DNA of 64,000 nt from Astrothelium macrocarpum (lineage: Eukaryota > Ascomycota > Dothideomycetes > Trypetheliales > Trypetheliaceae), in contig JAGEMR010000041.1 in assembly GCA_021030915.1 (NCBI GenBank), forward strand, positions 155,069 to 219,068. Direction: 5' to 3'. Under the pieces are notes generated by a model. The model was not told the DNA's origin and ran no database searches. It worked only from the letters and a program-made list of their open reading frames with translations. Shown here piece by piece: positions 35,278 to 47,205 of this stretch (the stretch's first letter is position 1; each line of letters opens with the position of its first letter). The translations under genes and the position numbers were made by a program.

Positions 35278-36314
35278 TTAATTGGGTTTCTTGGTAACTG
35301 ACGATCTTTCCAGTTTCCATAAATTGAACAAGCGATAGAAATACCGATCCTGTAGCGTCTTTAGTACAGATTGCGGGTTTCATGTATCACATATTGCTTA
35401 CCATTACCCACTTGGGAAGCCAGGCATCTACGAATTTTACTAATGCAGCCCCATGACCTTGCCAGAACCATCGCGGGGGGTTGCGCTTCAGCACCTGTTG
35501 CACAACAGACTTTGCATACTTTTCATTCGGAAACCCACTCTCTTGGCTATGCGCCTGCCTTCTCTGATACTCCTCGTTGATAGGCAGGTAAATTGAGCCC
35601 TCCGGAAGTTCCCGTTGGGTTCTCGATATCTTGGACGTGACACCACCGGTTACAATGGTGACAACTTTCACACCAAATGGCTGCATTTCCACGCGCAACG
35701 TATTGCTATACTGATGCAGCGCGGCTTTGGAGGCATTATAGACGCTTCCAAACACGTACGGCATAATACCTGCAAGACTGCCGATTTGAACAATGGTGCC
35801 TTTAGCTTGGACCACAAGAGGCCCAAAAGTCTGGCACATTCTCATAACAGCGAAGACATTGACCTCGAACGTTTCGTGGACTTCATCGAAGTCAATGTCA
35901 AGTGCTGGAACAGTGTAATTTCGACCGGCATTGTTGACAAGATAGTCAAGTCCTCGGCCAGCGGTGAGTCGCTCTACTTCTGTTTTTAGCGCAGCAACGC
36001 TCTCAGGTTTGTCGACTTCAAGGTTGAGAGTCTCAATGCCAAGATTGTGAAGATCAGTAATTGAGGCAATATTGCGGGCTGTTGCAAAGACCTGAAGGCC
36101 TGGGTAAATTGACTGATTAGTATGCACGGTTATGACGACCCTGCTTTCATTTGACGTACCTTTGGAATTGAATTCCCGAGCTAAAGCATGACCAATGCCA
36201 CTCGAACACCTAAAAAAATGCGGTAATGAGCTAAAACGTCGAGAAATCTACGGTACTGGTACAGTGTCAACTAGCTTACCCGGTGATCAAGACAGTTTTC
36301 TTGCCGTCTACCAT
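35278..36314 (-). CDS. Short-chain dehydrogenase, AYR1-like (acyl-dihydroxyacetone-phosphate reductase type)
   Basis: NAD(P)H-dependent classical SDR. Exons: 36280-36314, 36160-36209, 35402-36099, 35278-35349 (284 aa). Splicing restores the N-terminus MVDGKKTVLITGCSSGIGHALA with the TGxxxGIG cofactor loop. The last intron (52 nt) removes an in-frame stop and adds the C-terminus DRYFYRLFNLWKLE. Other signatures: LVNNAG at about residue 90, a Ser in IVQIGSLAG and the catalytic YNASKAALHQYSNTLR motif. The C-terminal PRWFWQGHGAALVKFVDAWLPKWVMD resembles the membrane-associated tail of yeast Ayr1 homologues at the lipid droplet or ER. The substrate could be 1-acyl-DHAP or another ketone, since fungal genomes hold many such paralogues. 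Confidence 0.85.
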
Positions 36315-36810
36315 GTTCAAAAGTTCCTTCGCACGCTAAACGCGCGAATGATTGACCTTGCTTAATATAGTAAGGTGAGCTTATCGTGGCTGTCGTATCA
36401 ATCGACTCGAAGCTCTAACTAAGTGAAATTGAGCGGAGCAAATTTTAGTTAGAAAGTCTAAAAATCAGTTGTGCAAACAAAGTTGCGCTTGCGAGTCTGG
36501 GCTTTTTAGGGTGAACGGGAACTTTTTGAATCGCGTCTCCGCTGGGTAGTCGATTTTCGTCCGCGATGCATCACATGTTTTCGTCGAGCCGAAAGCCGAC
36601 GAAATGAGATTACGTTTAAGGGTGGTGCGTATTTTCAAGTATGGTCGCGTACACTCAGTATCAGACGCGACGGATTCTCTTCGGTACTTGTGGCGCGATG
36701 TCCTGATGTGCACGATAATAATTGTTCCAAGGATTGAAACGGATTAAACACAAAAGCCTCCCTGGAAATCTACATCCTTTAACATGCCAAAAATAGGCAC
36801 CTCCAGTACT
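36315..36810. other. Intergenic region
   Basis: 496 bp between the AYR1-like start and the stop of the next SDR gene on the same strand. No gene or clear motif seen. Confidence 0.6.
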
Positions 36811-37661
36811 TCAAACCATGTGCATACCTCCGTTAAGCTGAATGATTTGTCCGTTGATCCACCTGCTCTCCTCCCCAGCCAATAATGCCACGGGCCCCAC
36901 AATATCTCTCACCTCACCCAATCTCTTTCCCACCGGAGTCATCACCTTCGCAGCATCGAATAAATCTTCGTACCCTTTCATAATATCTGTCACCACGGGA
37001 CCGGGTGCAAATCCATTCGCGGTCACGCCAGGGTACAACTCGGGAAGCGTCACACCCCACTGGCGTACAAGTTGTTCGAGAGCGGCTTTGGAAGCTGAGT
37101 AGACATCTTGTGGGGCAGCGCCACGACGAGCTACGATCGAGGTATTGGCGACGATGCGACCCGAGGAGGAGAGATGAGGAGCGAGATCGCGGACGAGGAG
37201 CATTGGCCCACGAACATTAGTGTACATCATCCTGAGAAGTACTCATCAGCAATACATCGCGTGAAGTGATCATTGAATAGGCTTCCAGGTGCTCGACGCT
37301 GGCCAAAGAAGATGACCTACAAATCAAACTTTTCCGTCTCCCAATCCAGTGTTGGTGTTGGTTGGGATATGCCTCCATTTAGCACGAGAATGTCCAGCTT
37401 CGTCCCTGAACCAATGCCGAATCCTTCTTGTAGACCTTTCAATACAACCTGGCCAACATCGAGTGTACTTTGGTCGGCCCAGATGCTGATTGATCGCCGC
37501 CCCAACGCTATTATTTGGTCTTTCACGGCTTCGGCTTTGTCCTTTTGGGAGGTGTAAGTGACGGCGACGTCTGCGCCGCGCTTGGCGAGCTCGAGGGCGA
37601 TGCCCGCGCCAATACCACGAGACCCACCAGTCACCAAAGCGATTCTATTTGCGAGAGACAT
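36811..37661 (-). CDS. Short-chain dehydrogenase/reductase, FabG-like
   Basis: Exons 37321-37661 and 36811-37231 (253 aa); intron 89 nt with a GTAGGT donor. The protein starts MSLANRIALVTGGSRGIGAGIALELAKRGADVAVTY, with the glycine-rich NAD(P) loop TGGSRGIG at residues 10-17. The usual NNAG motif is replaced by LNGGIS. The catalytic Ser is in ANTSIVARRG, and the YSASKAALEQL motif holds Tyr and Lys. The end GRWINGQIIQLNGG-like segment (SRWINGQIIQLNGGMHMV) is typical of 3-oxoacyl-ACP-reductase-like SDRs. An alternative in-frame ATG at 37760 would add 33 residues; I prefer the internal start because it gives the normal family N-terminus. The substrate is unknown; many such fungal enzymes act in secondary metabolism or xenobiotic reduction. 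Confidence 0.85.
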
Positions 37662-38840
37662 TGATGATAGAAGGCTGTGGAAATCGATATTACAGGATTT
37701 GGGAGGAAACAGCAATGGATTGGAAGGAAATTGAAGATGTGATGAAAAGTGAGACGCCATGAAATGAATTCTTCGGTAGTTTATATATTCGTTCTTAAGC
37801 TTGATATGTCTCCACTCTGGATGATGATAGCCAAGTTAGCCCACACTTGGCTAATGTTGCAAGTGTCAGAAGTTTTACGGTGAAGATGATTACAACACGG
37901 GTCTTCCTAAACAAATTATTCAGCGGACACATTCGGACAACACTAACGTTCTATTCTATCGCGATCGGGAGGCGCCCTATGAAGATTGTATCATTTATGC
38001 CACTTGGACGGAGAAGCCACGAGTTCTCCGTGTTTCGCATCATCTCTAATGAAATCATTAGGGCACGATGCGACGCTGGGTGATTAGTATTTAGGAAATT
38101 AAGACAAACACATTCCGGTGAGATAGATACTGGTCATACACCGCCAGAGCTCGTCCGATGGCTAGCTGGTGATCGTAAAACCGTGCTAAGATTAGTAGTA
38201 CCCATCAGCCGAAAGTAGTCTTGAAGGACTGAGGCTTGTTGAGTACTTTCTCATACGTTAATCTGTAAAATGTCTTCACATATTGTACTCAATACGGCCC
38301 CGCCGCTATAAGTCCTTCTCACGTGCATTTTTTGCGTCAAGTCAGACTATAAGCGCACAAAACCAAAAGATGCGTTGATCACAAGCCAGTCATCGGATAC
38401 GCCCCAGAGGCGTAAAAGTCAAAAGGAAGGTTGTCCCGATGAGCGGTACTAGTGGCACGAAGACTTATGATTGGTAAGCAGCAGCGGCTCGGTTGTTCTT
38501 TATATTGTAAGGGTGTATTAATTCCTCCGAAGACCTACTCTTCGGCGGAATTGATAGATTTCTGCCTTCGAGTGGAGATCGAGGTATCCAGGGAGCGATC
38601 GATACGTGGCAGGGATACGCGGAGATGATTGAAGTGGTGCCAAATTATAGAGTCCATAGGTAATGGGTGTAAGTAATTTGGACTGCCTTCCATGGAAGGG
38701 ACAACGTGTGCGACAGAACCAGGTACATCAATTTCATGTTTGATGCTTTGTCAATGTCATTGGAATGTTGCTAGGCTACAAACTGGCAGAGCCCCAAGCG
38801 AAACACGTGATTGCTCAAGAGCATAGCAGAGCACCCACGC
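37662..38840. other. Intergenic region
   Basis: About 1.2 kb between the FabG-like gene (its 5' side) and the 3' end of the taxilin gene. The frame at 37847-38083 lacks motifs. Nothing supported. Confidence 0.55.
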
Positions 38841-40589
38841 TCACCAACCTACCGACTTCCTCGCAGTACCCTTCTGCCCGTTGAGCTGCCCATTAGCTTG
38901 TCCTTTGCCAGCTCCCGCAGTGGTTGGTGGCGGAGGAGGTGGCGGAACCGGTCCAAAAGTCTTCGGTCTGTTCGCGGCAGCATCCAAAGCTTCCTCCTCC
39001 GTATCTTCGTCGTACTCTTCGCTTCCAACATCGTCATCTTCATACTCATCATCGTATTCGCTATCTGTCGCCCCCTCATCCGCGTCTGCTTCTCCTTCAA
39101 ACCCCATCACGTCCTCTGGCCCGAATGATGTAGCATTGCCACCTGCACTGGCTTGTGAATTCGCATTCGGTATGCTGCCCCTGCCCTGTGCCTGCATGCC
39201 TCTACACAGCTGTTCCAAGCGCTCGTTCTTCTTCTGCAAAGTACGGATCTCTTTGTCTTGCTTTGTCCGTTCCTCTGCCATTTTCAAGACATTCTCTCCT
39301 GTGGTTTTTTGTTTGCGAGTGAGCTGGTAATTCTCCTTCTCGAGACGCTTCGTCTTCTTGGACATCTCCTCCATCTCCTTTCTGAAAGTGAGGAAGAGGT
39401 CGTTGCTATTGTTAAGGGTGTCTTCAACCTGGCGTGTGATGCCCTGTTAGCCCCATACATATTTAGCATGGAGTGGAGGATAGAGCAAGGGGCAATAAAC
39501 CAAGTGAAATGAATTACCTGTTTGAACTTTTCAACGTAAATGTTGAGCTGGCTGCGAAGCTCTGTCTCGGTTTGTGAAAAGGTAGAGACTTGCCGGGTCA
39601 ACTGGTTGGACTTGGACGTTTCGATCTCTTGTGCCTTGCGTTGTTGCTCGAACCGCGCCATTTGGTATTGAATTTCGAGTTCCTTTGTCCTTAGCAAGGA
39701 CTGGAATTGAATTTCGCGTAGTTCATATTGATCAATGAACGATTTGAATTTCTCGCGAAAGCTATGCCGGTATCGTCAACTATAGTCATGCACGCATCGA
39801 AGAGAAGCAAATTACACTTTTTCAATCTCAAATTCCTGAGCGTCCTGTGCCTCTGGGATTTCACGTTGGGTAACAACCTCTTGCACTTCGAGTGCCATTT
39901 TCTGAAGACGTTCGTTGAGTTCTTCGCGAGCCTTTGATTCGGTTTCTTGTAGCTTTTCATGATCATCCTGGTCGAGAGACTCGTCAGCGCTACTATCACA
40001 TTGCATGCTACGTATCAAGGTAGCGGCCTACTTTAAGCTTCTTGTGATCATTCATGAGCTTCCGGTACATGTTATTTGTTTTGGTCTCGGCTGAAGTTGC
40101 TTTGTTGAGTTCTGACTTGGCGTTATCTTTCTCTCTCTGTAGCTGATCGGCACGTCTCTTTTCCCTTTGATGATCCCGTTCGTGTTCCTTCATCTTGCGA
40201 TACAAATCTGTGTAGCGCTTCCGGACAAGTTCGAGCTTCTGCAGAGGGGTTTCCAAAGTATTGAGAAGATTGACAAGATCCCGATTCGCCTTTCTGACTT
40301 CACGCTCGACCTCGGCATCTTGCTCTTGACTCTTTACCTTGTCCTGCTCGAGTTGGGCAATCCTAGCAGCAAGCTGTTTGGAGGCATCATCGGCGTCATT
40401 AGCCTTCTTATCTTTACCCTTCTTTACAGCAGCTGGCGCAGGTGGCGGCGGAGCACTATGCATAGAGGAGGCATCCGATATGGAGGCATCGCGAGAGGCT
40501 GTTGCTGCTTTGTGTGGATCAGCACCATTAATTGGAGAGGCGCGAGCGGTTGCCCCAGCGGTCTGAGTTTGGGGTGCAGCTTGTGGCAT
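38841..40589 (-). CDS. Taxilin-family coiled-coil protein
   Basis: Exons: 40032-40589, 39816-39967, 39518-39761, 38841-39443 (518 aa); introns 54-74 nt. The N-terminus (1-65) is low-complexity with an APPPPAPAAVKKGKDKK segment. From about 70 to 390 it is an almost continuous coiled coil with the taxilin signatures LETPLQKLELVRKRYTDLYR, FREKFKSFIDQYELREIQFQ and VEDTLNNSNDLFLTFRKEMEEMSKKTKRLEKEN. The tail is acidic (DSEYDDEYEDDDVGSEEYDE) followed by a run of prolines. Metazoan taxilins bind syntaxins and the nascent polypeptide complex; the fungal role is less studied and is probably in vesicle traffic or ribosome association. Exon 2 to 3 phasing needs the donor GTAATT; the nearby GTGTAA leads to a stop. 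Confidence 0.93.
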
Positions 40590-41223
40590 TTCAGAGGCTA
40601 TTACTGATGCGCATACGCACTGCTCGGCAGCTGTTGAAAGGCTGCACTTGATAGCTGAATGCCGTTTCCAGTAATGCTAACTCCGAGTAGACTTCTAAAA
40701 GTGTGATGGTAGAAGGATGCCGCAGTTCCGGCGCCAAGATACAGTCCAGGATCTCGTGGGGAAGGAATTGCTTCCAGTATCGACCCAACTTTGGTAAAAG
40801 ACGGGCCTTAATAGACTTGTGACTAGCTTTGCTTGGGAAAAGTTGGATTAAGTCCTTAGACTTGGGTCTCGTGAGGTGGGACGGCAGATAGATCGATGAC
40901 CACAGAGGGACTGTCGATCCTTTCCGGCTCGCTTAAGGGTCGAAAGGCTGACAACAAACTGATGTCGGAGGAAATAAGCAGGTAAACAGACTTTGCACGT
41001 GGTACAATGCTGGAAAGCTAAATGTAGCTCGTGCAAAGTGGGCGAGGAGAGGGAGAGCGAGATCAGTCGTTTCGGCGCCATTGGCCGCAAATCTCGGCCC
41101 TGATCTACCACTAGCGAGACAAATGAGCATGCCTCTACGTACCTTAACTTACAGATCTCACCCTTCTGCGCAGCATCACTCGACATCGAAAGCATCCTCT
41201 AGATCACCATTTCGCTGCTGGAC
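40590..41223. promoter_or_regulatory. Divergent promoter region (taxilin / presequence protease)
   Basis: 634 bp between two head-to-head genes. Short frames only. No specific motif recognised. Confidence 0.5.
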
Positions 41224-44200
41224 ATGCTACAGCCAGCCACGCCCTCGAAATGCTTCTCGAGAGGTAAAAAAGCTTGTCTGGGCTGGAAATCAGCTCGCAG
41301 ACCTCTCAGGCGCAGTTATGCTTCCATAACTGATGTGGATAGCTACCCAAAGCCAGGGGAGCAAATCCATGGATTCACTCTTCTCCGTTCCAAACATGTC
41401 CCGGAACTGGAATTGACAGCTCTCCATCTTCAACATGACAGGACTGGTGCTGACTACCTCCACATCGCTCGTGATGACAAGAACAATGTCTTCTCAATTG
41501 GATTCAAAACCAACCCCCCCGATGATACTGGAGTTCCACATATCCTTGAACACACGACACTGTGTGGGAGCGAAAAGTATGCATTCAATCGATTGCACAT
41601 CCTGAAAATACTGAACTTCGATTAGATATCCTGTTCGCGATCCGTTCTTCAAGATGCTTCCTCGCTCCCTTTCCAATTTCATGAACGCGTTTACCTCTTC
41701 CGATCATACCACATATCCATTTGCTACGACAAATCATCAAGACTTCAAGAACTTGATGTCAGTCTACCTAGATGCAACATTGCATCCTCTTCTCAAAGCT
41801 GAAGACTTTACCCAAGAGGGATGGCGAATAGGTCCCGAGAATCCCTTGGCAGTCGTGTCAGGAGGTGCAAAGGAATCAAGCGATAGTAGACTGGTTTTCA
41901 AAGGCGTCGTCTACAATGAGATGAAGGGACAGATGTCTGATGCGAGCTATCTTTATTATATCCGCTTCCAAGATCACTTGTTCCCAGCGATTAATAATTC
42001 CGGTGGCGATCCGCAGAAAATGACAGACTTGACCTATCAACAACTAAAACACTTTCATGGACAGCATTACCACCCTAGCAATGCAAAACTTTTTACTTAT
42101 GGGGATATGCCTCTTGAGGATCATCTAAAAGAGGTTGGCTCACGCTTACAAAAATTCTCTCGCATCACGCCAGATAGAGAAATCAAGGCTCCCATGGATC
42201 TGAGTAAAGGACCATATTACATCACAATAAAGGGTCCCTTCGATCCTCTAGTGCCGCCCGAGGCGCAATACAAGACATCTACTTCTTGGCTCATGGGCGA
42301 AACATCCAATGTGCAGGAGATGTTTGCTCTGGGCATTGTATCAAATTTGCTTCTAGACGGATATGGATCGCCACTGTATAGAGCACTTATTGAAGCTGGT
42401 TTAGGCCATGACTTTAGTCCAAATACAGGATTCGATAGTTCTGGAAACACGGCTGTATTCTCGGTTGGTCTTACCGGTGTTCACCAAGATGATATTCCTA
42501 AAGTCAAGAAAGCGATTGCTTCCGTGCTCAAAGACACAAATGAGAACGGGTTCGATCAAATCAAGGTCAATGGCATTTTACATCAGTTGGAATTGGGTCT
42601 GAAACATAAGACGGCCAATTTTGGCATGGGTGTAATGCAAAGGTTGAAGCCAGGATGGTTCAATGGGGTTGACCCATTTGATGTTCTGGCATGGCAGGAA
42701 ACTGTTGATGCGTTTAAAAAGAAATATGCGGAAGGTCATTATTTGGAAGGGCTGGTGGAGAAATATCTCCTCAATGACAAGACATTGATGTTTACCATGG
42801 ACCCTTCTGAAAGTTATAGTCAGGAGGTGGCTAATGAGGAGGCAGGACGCTTAGCCTCGAAGATTTCGGAAACTACAAAGCAATATTCTACAGAACAAGA
42901 AGCACGTGAGAGTTTGGAAAAAAGAGAACTTGAACTATTAGAAGTTCAGGATAAAGCCCGAACCCAAGACCTGACCTGCCTCCCGTCAGTCCATGTTCAG
43001 GATATCCCTCGGGAGAAGGAGAGCAAGCAACTTCGTGAGGGAGTCATAGGCGATGTGAAGCTTCAATGGCGAGAAGCACGTACGAATGGCCTCACCTACT
43101 TTCGAGCTGTCAACAAATTCGAACAGCTTCCAGACGAACTGAGGGAATTGATACCATTATTCAGCGACGCCATTATGAGATTAGGCACCAAGGACAAGAC
43201 CATGGAGCAGCTTGAGGAATTGATCAAATTGAAAACAGGTGGCATCAACATTGGCTACCATTCTTCAACCTCACCCTTGACGATGGAAAGCTGTGAAGAG
43301 GGTCTCGTCTTTGCAGGCTATGCCCTAGATCGGAACATACCTGATATGTACGAGCTGCTCCGGATTATTGTTCAAGAAACCAATTTCGACGGGCCCGAAG
43401 CCGAGCGAAATATTAGACAGCTTCTCCAAACAACAGCGAATGGTGCCACTAACAGCATAGCTGAAAGCGGACATTCTTACGCTCGTCGCTTTGCGGAAGC
43501 TGGCTTAACGCCTCAAGGTCGCCTTTCCGAGCAAATAAGTGGGTTAACTCAAGTTAAGCTCACTACATCACTCGCATCTCGTCCCCCTTCTCAAGGACTT
43601 GGCGATGTCATCTCAAAACTCAAAACAATCCAATCTTTTGCTCTCTCCAATACAAATAACTTCCGCGCCGCAATAACCTGTGGTCCCGACTCTGCCACAG
43701 AAAACGAATCCCACCTCTCCAACTTCCTCTCCAACCTTCCCTCCTCGCCTATCATTCCTACCACCGCATCCACCTCTTCACCGACCACCTATCCCCGCAA
43801 CGCCAAAACCTTCTTCCCCCTCCCCTACCAAGTCTACTACTCCGCCCTCTCCCTCCCCACCACCCCCTACACCTCCCCGGACTCCGCCCCGCTCGCCCTC
43901 CTCGCCCAACTCCTCACCCACAAGCACCTGCACCACGAGATCCGCGAAAAGGGCGGCGCCTACGGCGGCGGCGCCTACCACCGCGGCCTCAACGGCGTCT
44001 TCGGCTACTACTCCTACCGCGACCCGAACCCGCAGAACACGCTGCTGGTGATGCGGGAGGCGGGCGTGTGGGCGCGGGATCGACACTGGTCGGATCAGGA
44101 TCTGGAGGAGGCGAAGCTGAGCGTCTTCCAGGGCGTGGATGCGCCGGAGAGCGTGAGTCAAGAGGGTATGGTGCGGTTCTTGAGTGGTGTGGACGAGGTG

Positions 44201-44413
44201 ATGGAGCAGCGGAAGCGGGAGCAACTGTTGGATGTGGGGAGGGAACAGGTGAGAGATGTGGCGCAGAGATATTTGGTGGACGGGGCGAAGGATAGTAGTT
44301 TGGCTGTGTTGGGGGAGAAGGGGACGTGGGTTCAGGAGGAGCAGGGCTGGGAGGTGAGGGATTTGGGGATGAAGGGCGTGGTGCAGGAGGCTGCGGAAGA
44401 GGTAGAAGTGTAG
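41224..44413 (+). CDS. CYM1: Mitochondrial presequence protease, M16C family (Cym1/PreP)
   Basis: Zinc metalloprotease that degrades cleaved targeting peptides in the mitochondrial matrix. Exons 41224-41576 and 41626-44413 (1,046 aa, the family length). The 49 nt intron separates ...LCGSE from YPVRDPFFKM. The N-terminus MLQPATPSKCFSRGKKACLGWKSARRPLRRSYAS has the basic, acid-free make-up of a presequence; it starts at the first ATG after a stop in frame. The inverted zinc motif HILEH is at residues 106-110 and the third ligand is probably Glu216 in VVYNEMKG. The C-terminal KGGAYGGGAYHRG region carries the conserved Arg/Tyr-type substrate site of M16C. The last 240 codons differ in composition: C-rich up to about 44020, then strongly G-rich to the stop. 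Confidence 0.95.
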
Positions 44414-45506
44414 CATGGTGACAGTCAAAGTTCTCTGCTCAGTTGTTTTCTTCGAAATGGGCACATTTCTGTAGATACCTTACGTTGTATTTTACTGTGC
44501 TAATAATACCTACACATTCTCGCCCATTGTACAGGTGATGTGCACGTGTGCTGATGAGTAAGCAAGGTCAAGTTCCACTATTAGCTCGCACCTGCACCCT
44601 CATTCTTCTTCTCTCTACATCCGCGCTGCTGAACAGAAACTCCGTCTCCAACAGGTGTATCCTTTGGGATTGTGCCAATTGTTGATAGATCACAAGTAAG
44701 GGGATTTGTCCCTAGCGCAAGAGAAAACGCACGATGCAAACCCGGTACTCCTTTTGAGTTGTTTTTGGGTTACTCGTGGATTGCTCGTGTTGCCGGCTTT
44801 CAGAACCGCCATGTCGAGAGAGAGCGCTTGGCGGACTAATGTCCGGCAGACATACAATGAACATTTCCAGGACATTGACCTGGCTATTCTAACTCGAGAT
44901 GGAACGAACGCGTCGAAGACGGTTGGATACGAAGCTCTTCAGGATACTGGCGTGAGTATTCGAATGTCATTCGTATCTCGTTGATATCACTAGGTTTTGT
45001 GATAAGGAAAGTCACTCGCGATCGCGAGAGATATGATCTCCGCAGGACTTAGGGAGGACCCTTTACCACTTTAAGCAATTAGAGCTCTTAAACAATCCAC
45101 TGAGGAATGTCTCGAGATTTTTTGTCTATCATCGCTGAGGGCCGTCCTATGAGGCGTGTGGCCATTATGTCTCTCGCAGTTGCGGCTGAGACATCTTATT
45201 GCAATCACTTGTGGTGTGGACCGACTGACGACGGATGTCATCTGCATATTATAGAAACCATATAGAGATATTCATTTAGTATACGTTAGATTGTAGAATG
45301 AGGGCCTCAGTTGTACAGTCGATAGGCCTAGAGAAGCTTGAAATGTTTATGTTCAGAAGTTCCTGTAGCAAACCCCCATGTGACAGCTTTTTTGGACTGA
45401 GGGCTCCGTTGTGGGAAAAAAACGCGTGAATCAAGCGGGACGCGTGAAGTGGTTTCCCGGCGTCGGACGCGTCGCAACTGTTCCGCAGCAACTTCAGTTA
45501 GAGAAA
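44414..45506. other. Intergenic region, one weak ORF
   Basis: The frame at 44706-44984 contains MSRESAWRTNVRQTYNEHFQDIDLA and ends at a possible donor (GTGAGT), but no second exon could be found, so I do not call a gene. It might be a remnant or an unrecognised first exon. The rest holds nothing clear. Confidence 0.45.
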
Positions 45507-47205
45507 ATGACCGACGATTTTAACGCTCTCTTGCAACCTCCATTGTATGTGTTGGATATCTGCAGACCCTTCAAGAAAACTAATATCGTTGTTTAGAAAT
45601 GATGACTTCCCAAATCTCGAACGCGCTCCCTCATCCTACAACCCTCTCCGTACCTATGATCTTCCCAAGGGCGATGACAAACACTATCAGCAGCAATACG
45701 CGGATATGTACTTCACAAGATTGGCAATGCTCAAGAAACCGGTGGAAGAGGTAGCAGCAGAGGCATGGCATGATTTCAAGGTGAATAGAGCAAGGTGCTT
45801 GGAGAAAACTTCTTGCTAATGTTCCATGATCAAGATAGCGGGAGAGAATGCAAATAAAGTTGATCGAGTGCTTGCTGTTCGACAAGGGCAGTTATGCTGG
45901 ATCGTGGGCACTATTTATATGGATATGCCCTTAAAACCCAACGTTCTCGACGACATTTCGAAAGAGGTAATCATGTTATCGTTTGTGCATAATGTGGCTG
46001 AACTCGAGCACAGCATTGGATAGCAGCTCCTCCGCCACGGGAGAAATTCACGTCTTCAAATGGACAAGATAAGATCATGCTCGAGGATGAGTCTGGACGA
46101 ATTCGACTCACAGGAAGCTTCCTGTCCACACAATTGCTTGTCACGGGATGCATTGTAGCTGTGTTAGGTACAGAGAATCAAGATGGAGAATTTGAAGTGG
46201 TTGATCTCAAGTTTGCCGATTTGCCAGCGCAACCGGACCATTTGGCCGGAGACCATACCTCAATGGAAGATACAAAAAAAGGCATACACAACAGCACATC
46301 ACAAGGGAGCAAAATTGCTATAGTTAGTGGACTAGGCATCAGCGACGATACAGGAGATACCTTGAACTTGGAGCTTCTCGTGGAATATCTTCTTGGAGAA
46401 GCTACAGGTCTAGATTCTCAGGCATCAGCAGCGAATATTTCGCGTCTACTGATTACGGGAAACTCGATCTCTCATGGCTCTCCTATTCCATCAAGAGAAG
46501 ACATATCCGCGAAGAAGAAGAAATATGGATACGACCCTACTGCATATAATGCTACTCCTACTGATCGCCTTGATACTTTTCTTGCCACACTCCTTCCATC
46601 CATACCTATAACCCTCCTTCCAGGACAAACAGATCCAGCAAACGTCTCGTTACCTCAACAGCCCCTTCATCCTGCATTATTCCCTCACAGCAGAGCATAC
46701 AGTCTCATGCCCGGCGAATCGTCTCAAGATCCGAGCTGGTTCGATAGCGTGACAAATCCCTGGCAAGGTGACATCGACGGATGGAGAGTCATGGCTTCGG
46801 GAGGACAGACGGTGGATGACATATTCAAGTACGTGGATAGTGAAGATCGTCTAGAAATGATGGAGAGTATGCTACGGTGGAGACTCGTGGCACCCACTGC
46901 GCCCGACACGCTGTGTAAGTGCCTCCACGACTTTCGGAATATAGTCTACAAGCATAACTGAATGAATTGATGCAGGGTCATATCCGTTCCAAATGAAAGA
47001 CGCATTCATCATATCGGAATGTCCACATGTCTATATTGTGGGTAACCAGCCGAAATTTGACACCTCGGTGATTGAGGGCCCGCACGGCCAACAAGTGCGG
47101 CTTATAGCTGTGCCGAAATTTAATGAGACAGGCGAGCTCATTCTGCTAGACACAGGAAATCTTAGCGTAGAGGTTACGAAGTTTGAGGCGTTTGTTAAAA
47201 ATTAA
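45507..47205 (+). CDS. POL31: DNA polymerase delta subunit B (small/regulatory subunit)
   Basis: Essential accessory subunit of the replicative polymerase delta, in the nucleus. Exons: 45507-45544, 45597-45780, 45835-45966, 46014-46914, 46976-47205 (494 aa); introns 47-61 nt. The N-terminal OB-fold region includes RVLAVRQGQLCWIVGTIYMDMPLKPNVLDDISKE and HWIAAPPPREKF. The linker is at about 195-215. The phosphoesterase-like domain shows KIAIVSGLGIS, LLITGNSI, TFLATLLPSIPITLLPGQTDPANVSLPQQPLHPALFP and NPWQGDIDGWRVMASGGQTVDDIFKY, as in POLD2/Cdc1. The catalytic metal ligands of true phosphoesterases are not all conserved, as expected for this subunit. The final intron joins DTL to WSYPFQMKDAFIISECPHVYIVGNQPKF. 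The gene marks the housekeeping edge next to the polyketide locus. Confidence 0.95.

Noticed and set aside
44706..44984. Possible first exon of an unknown gene
   Set aside because: It ends at a plausible donor but no matching downstream exon could be found before POL31.
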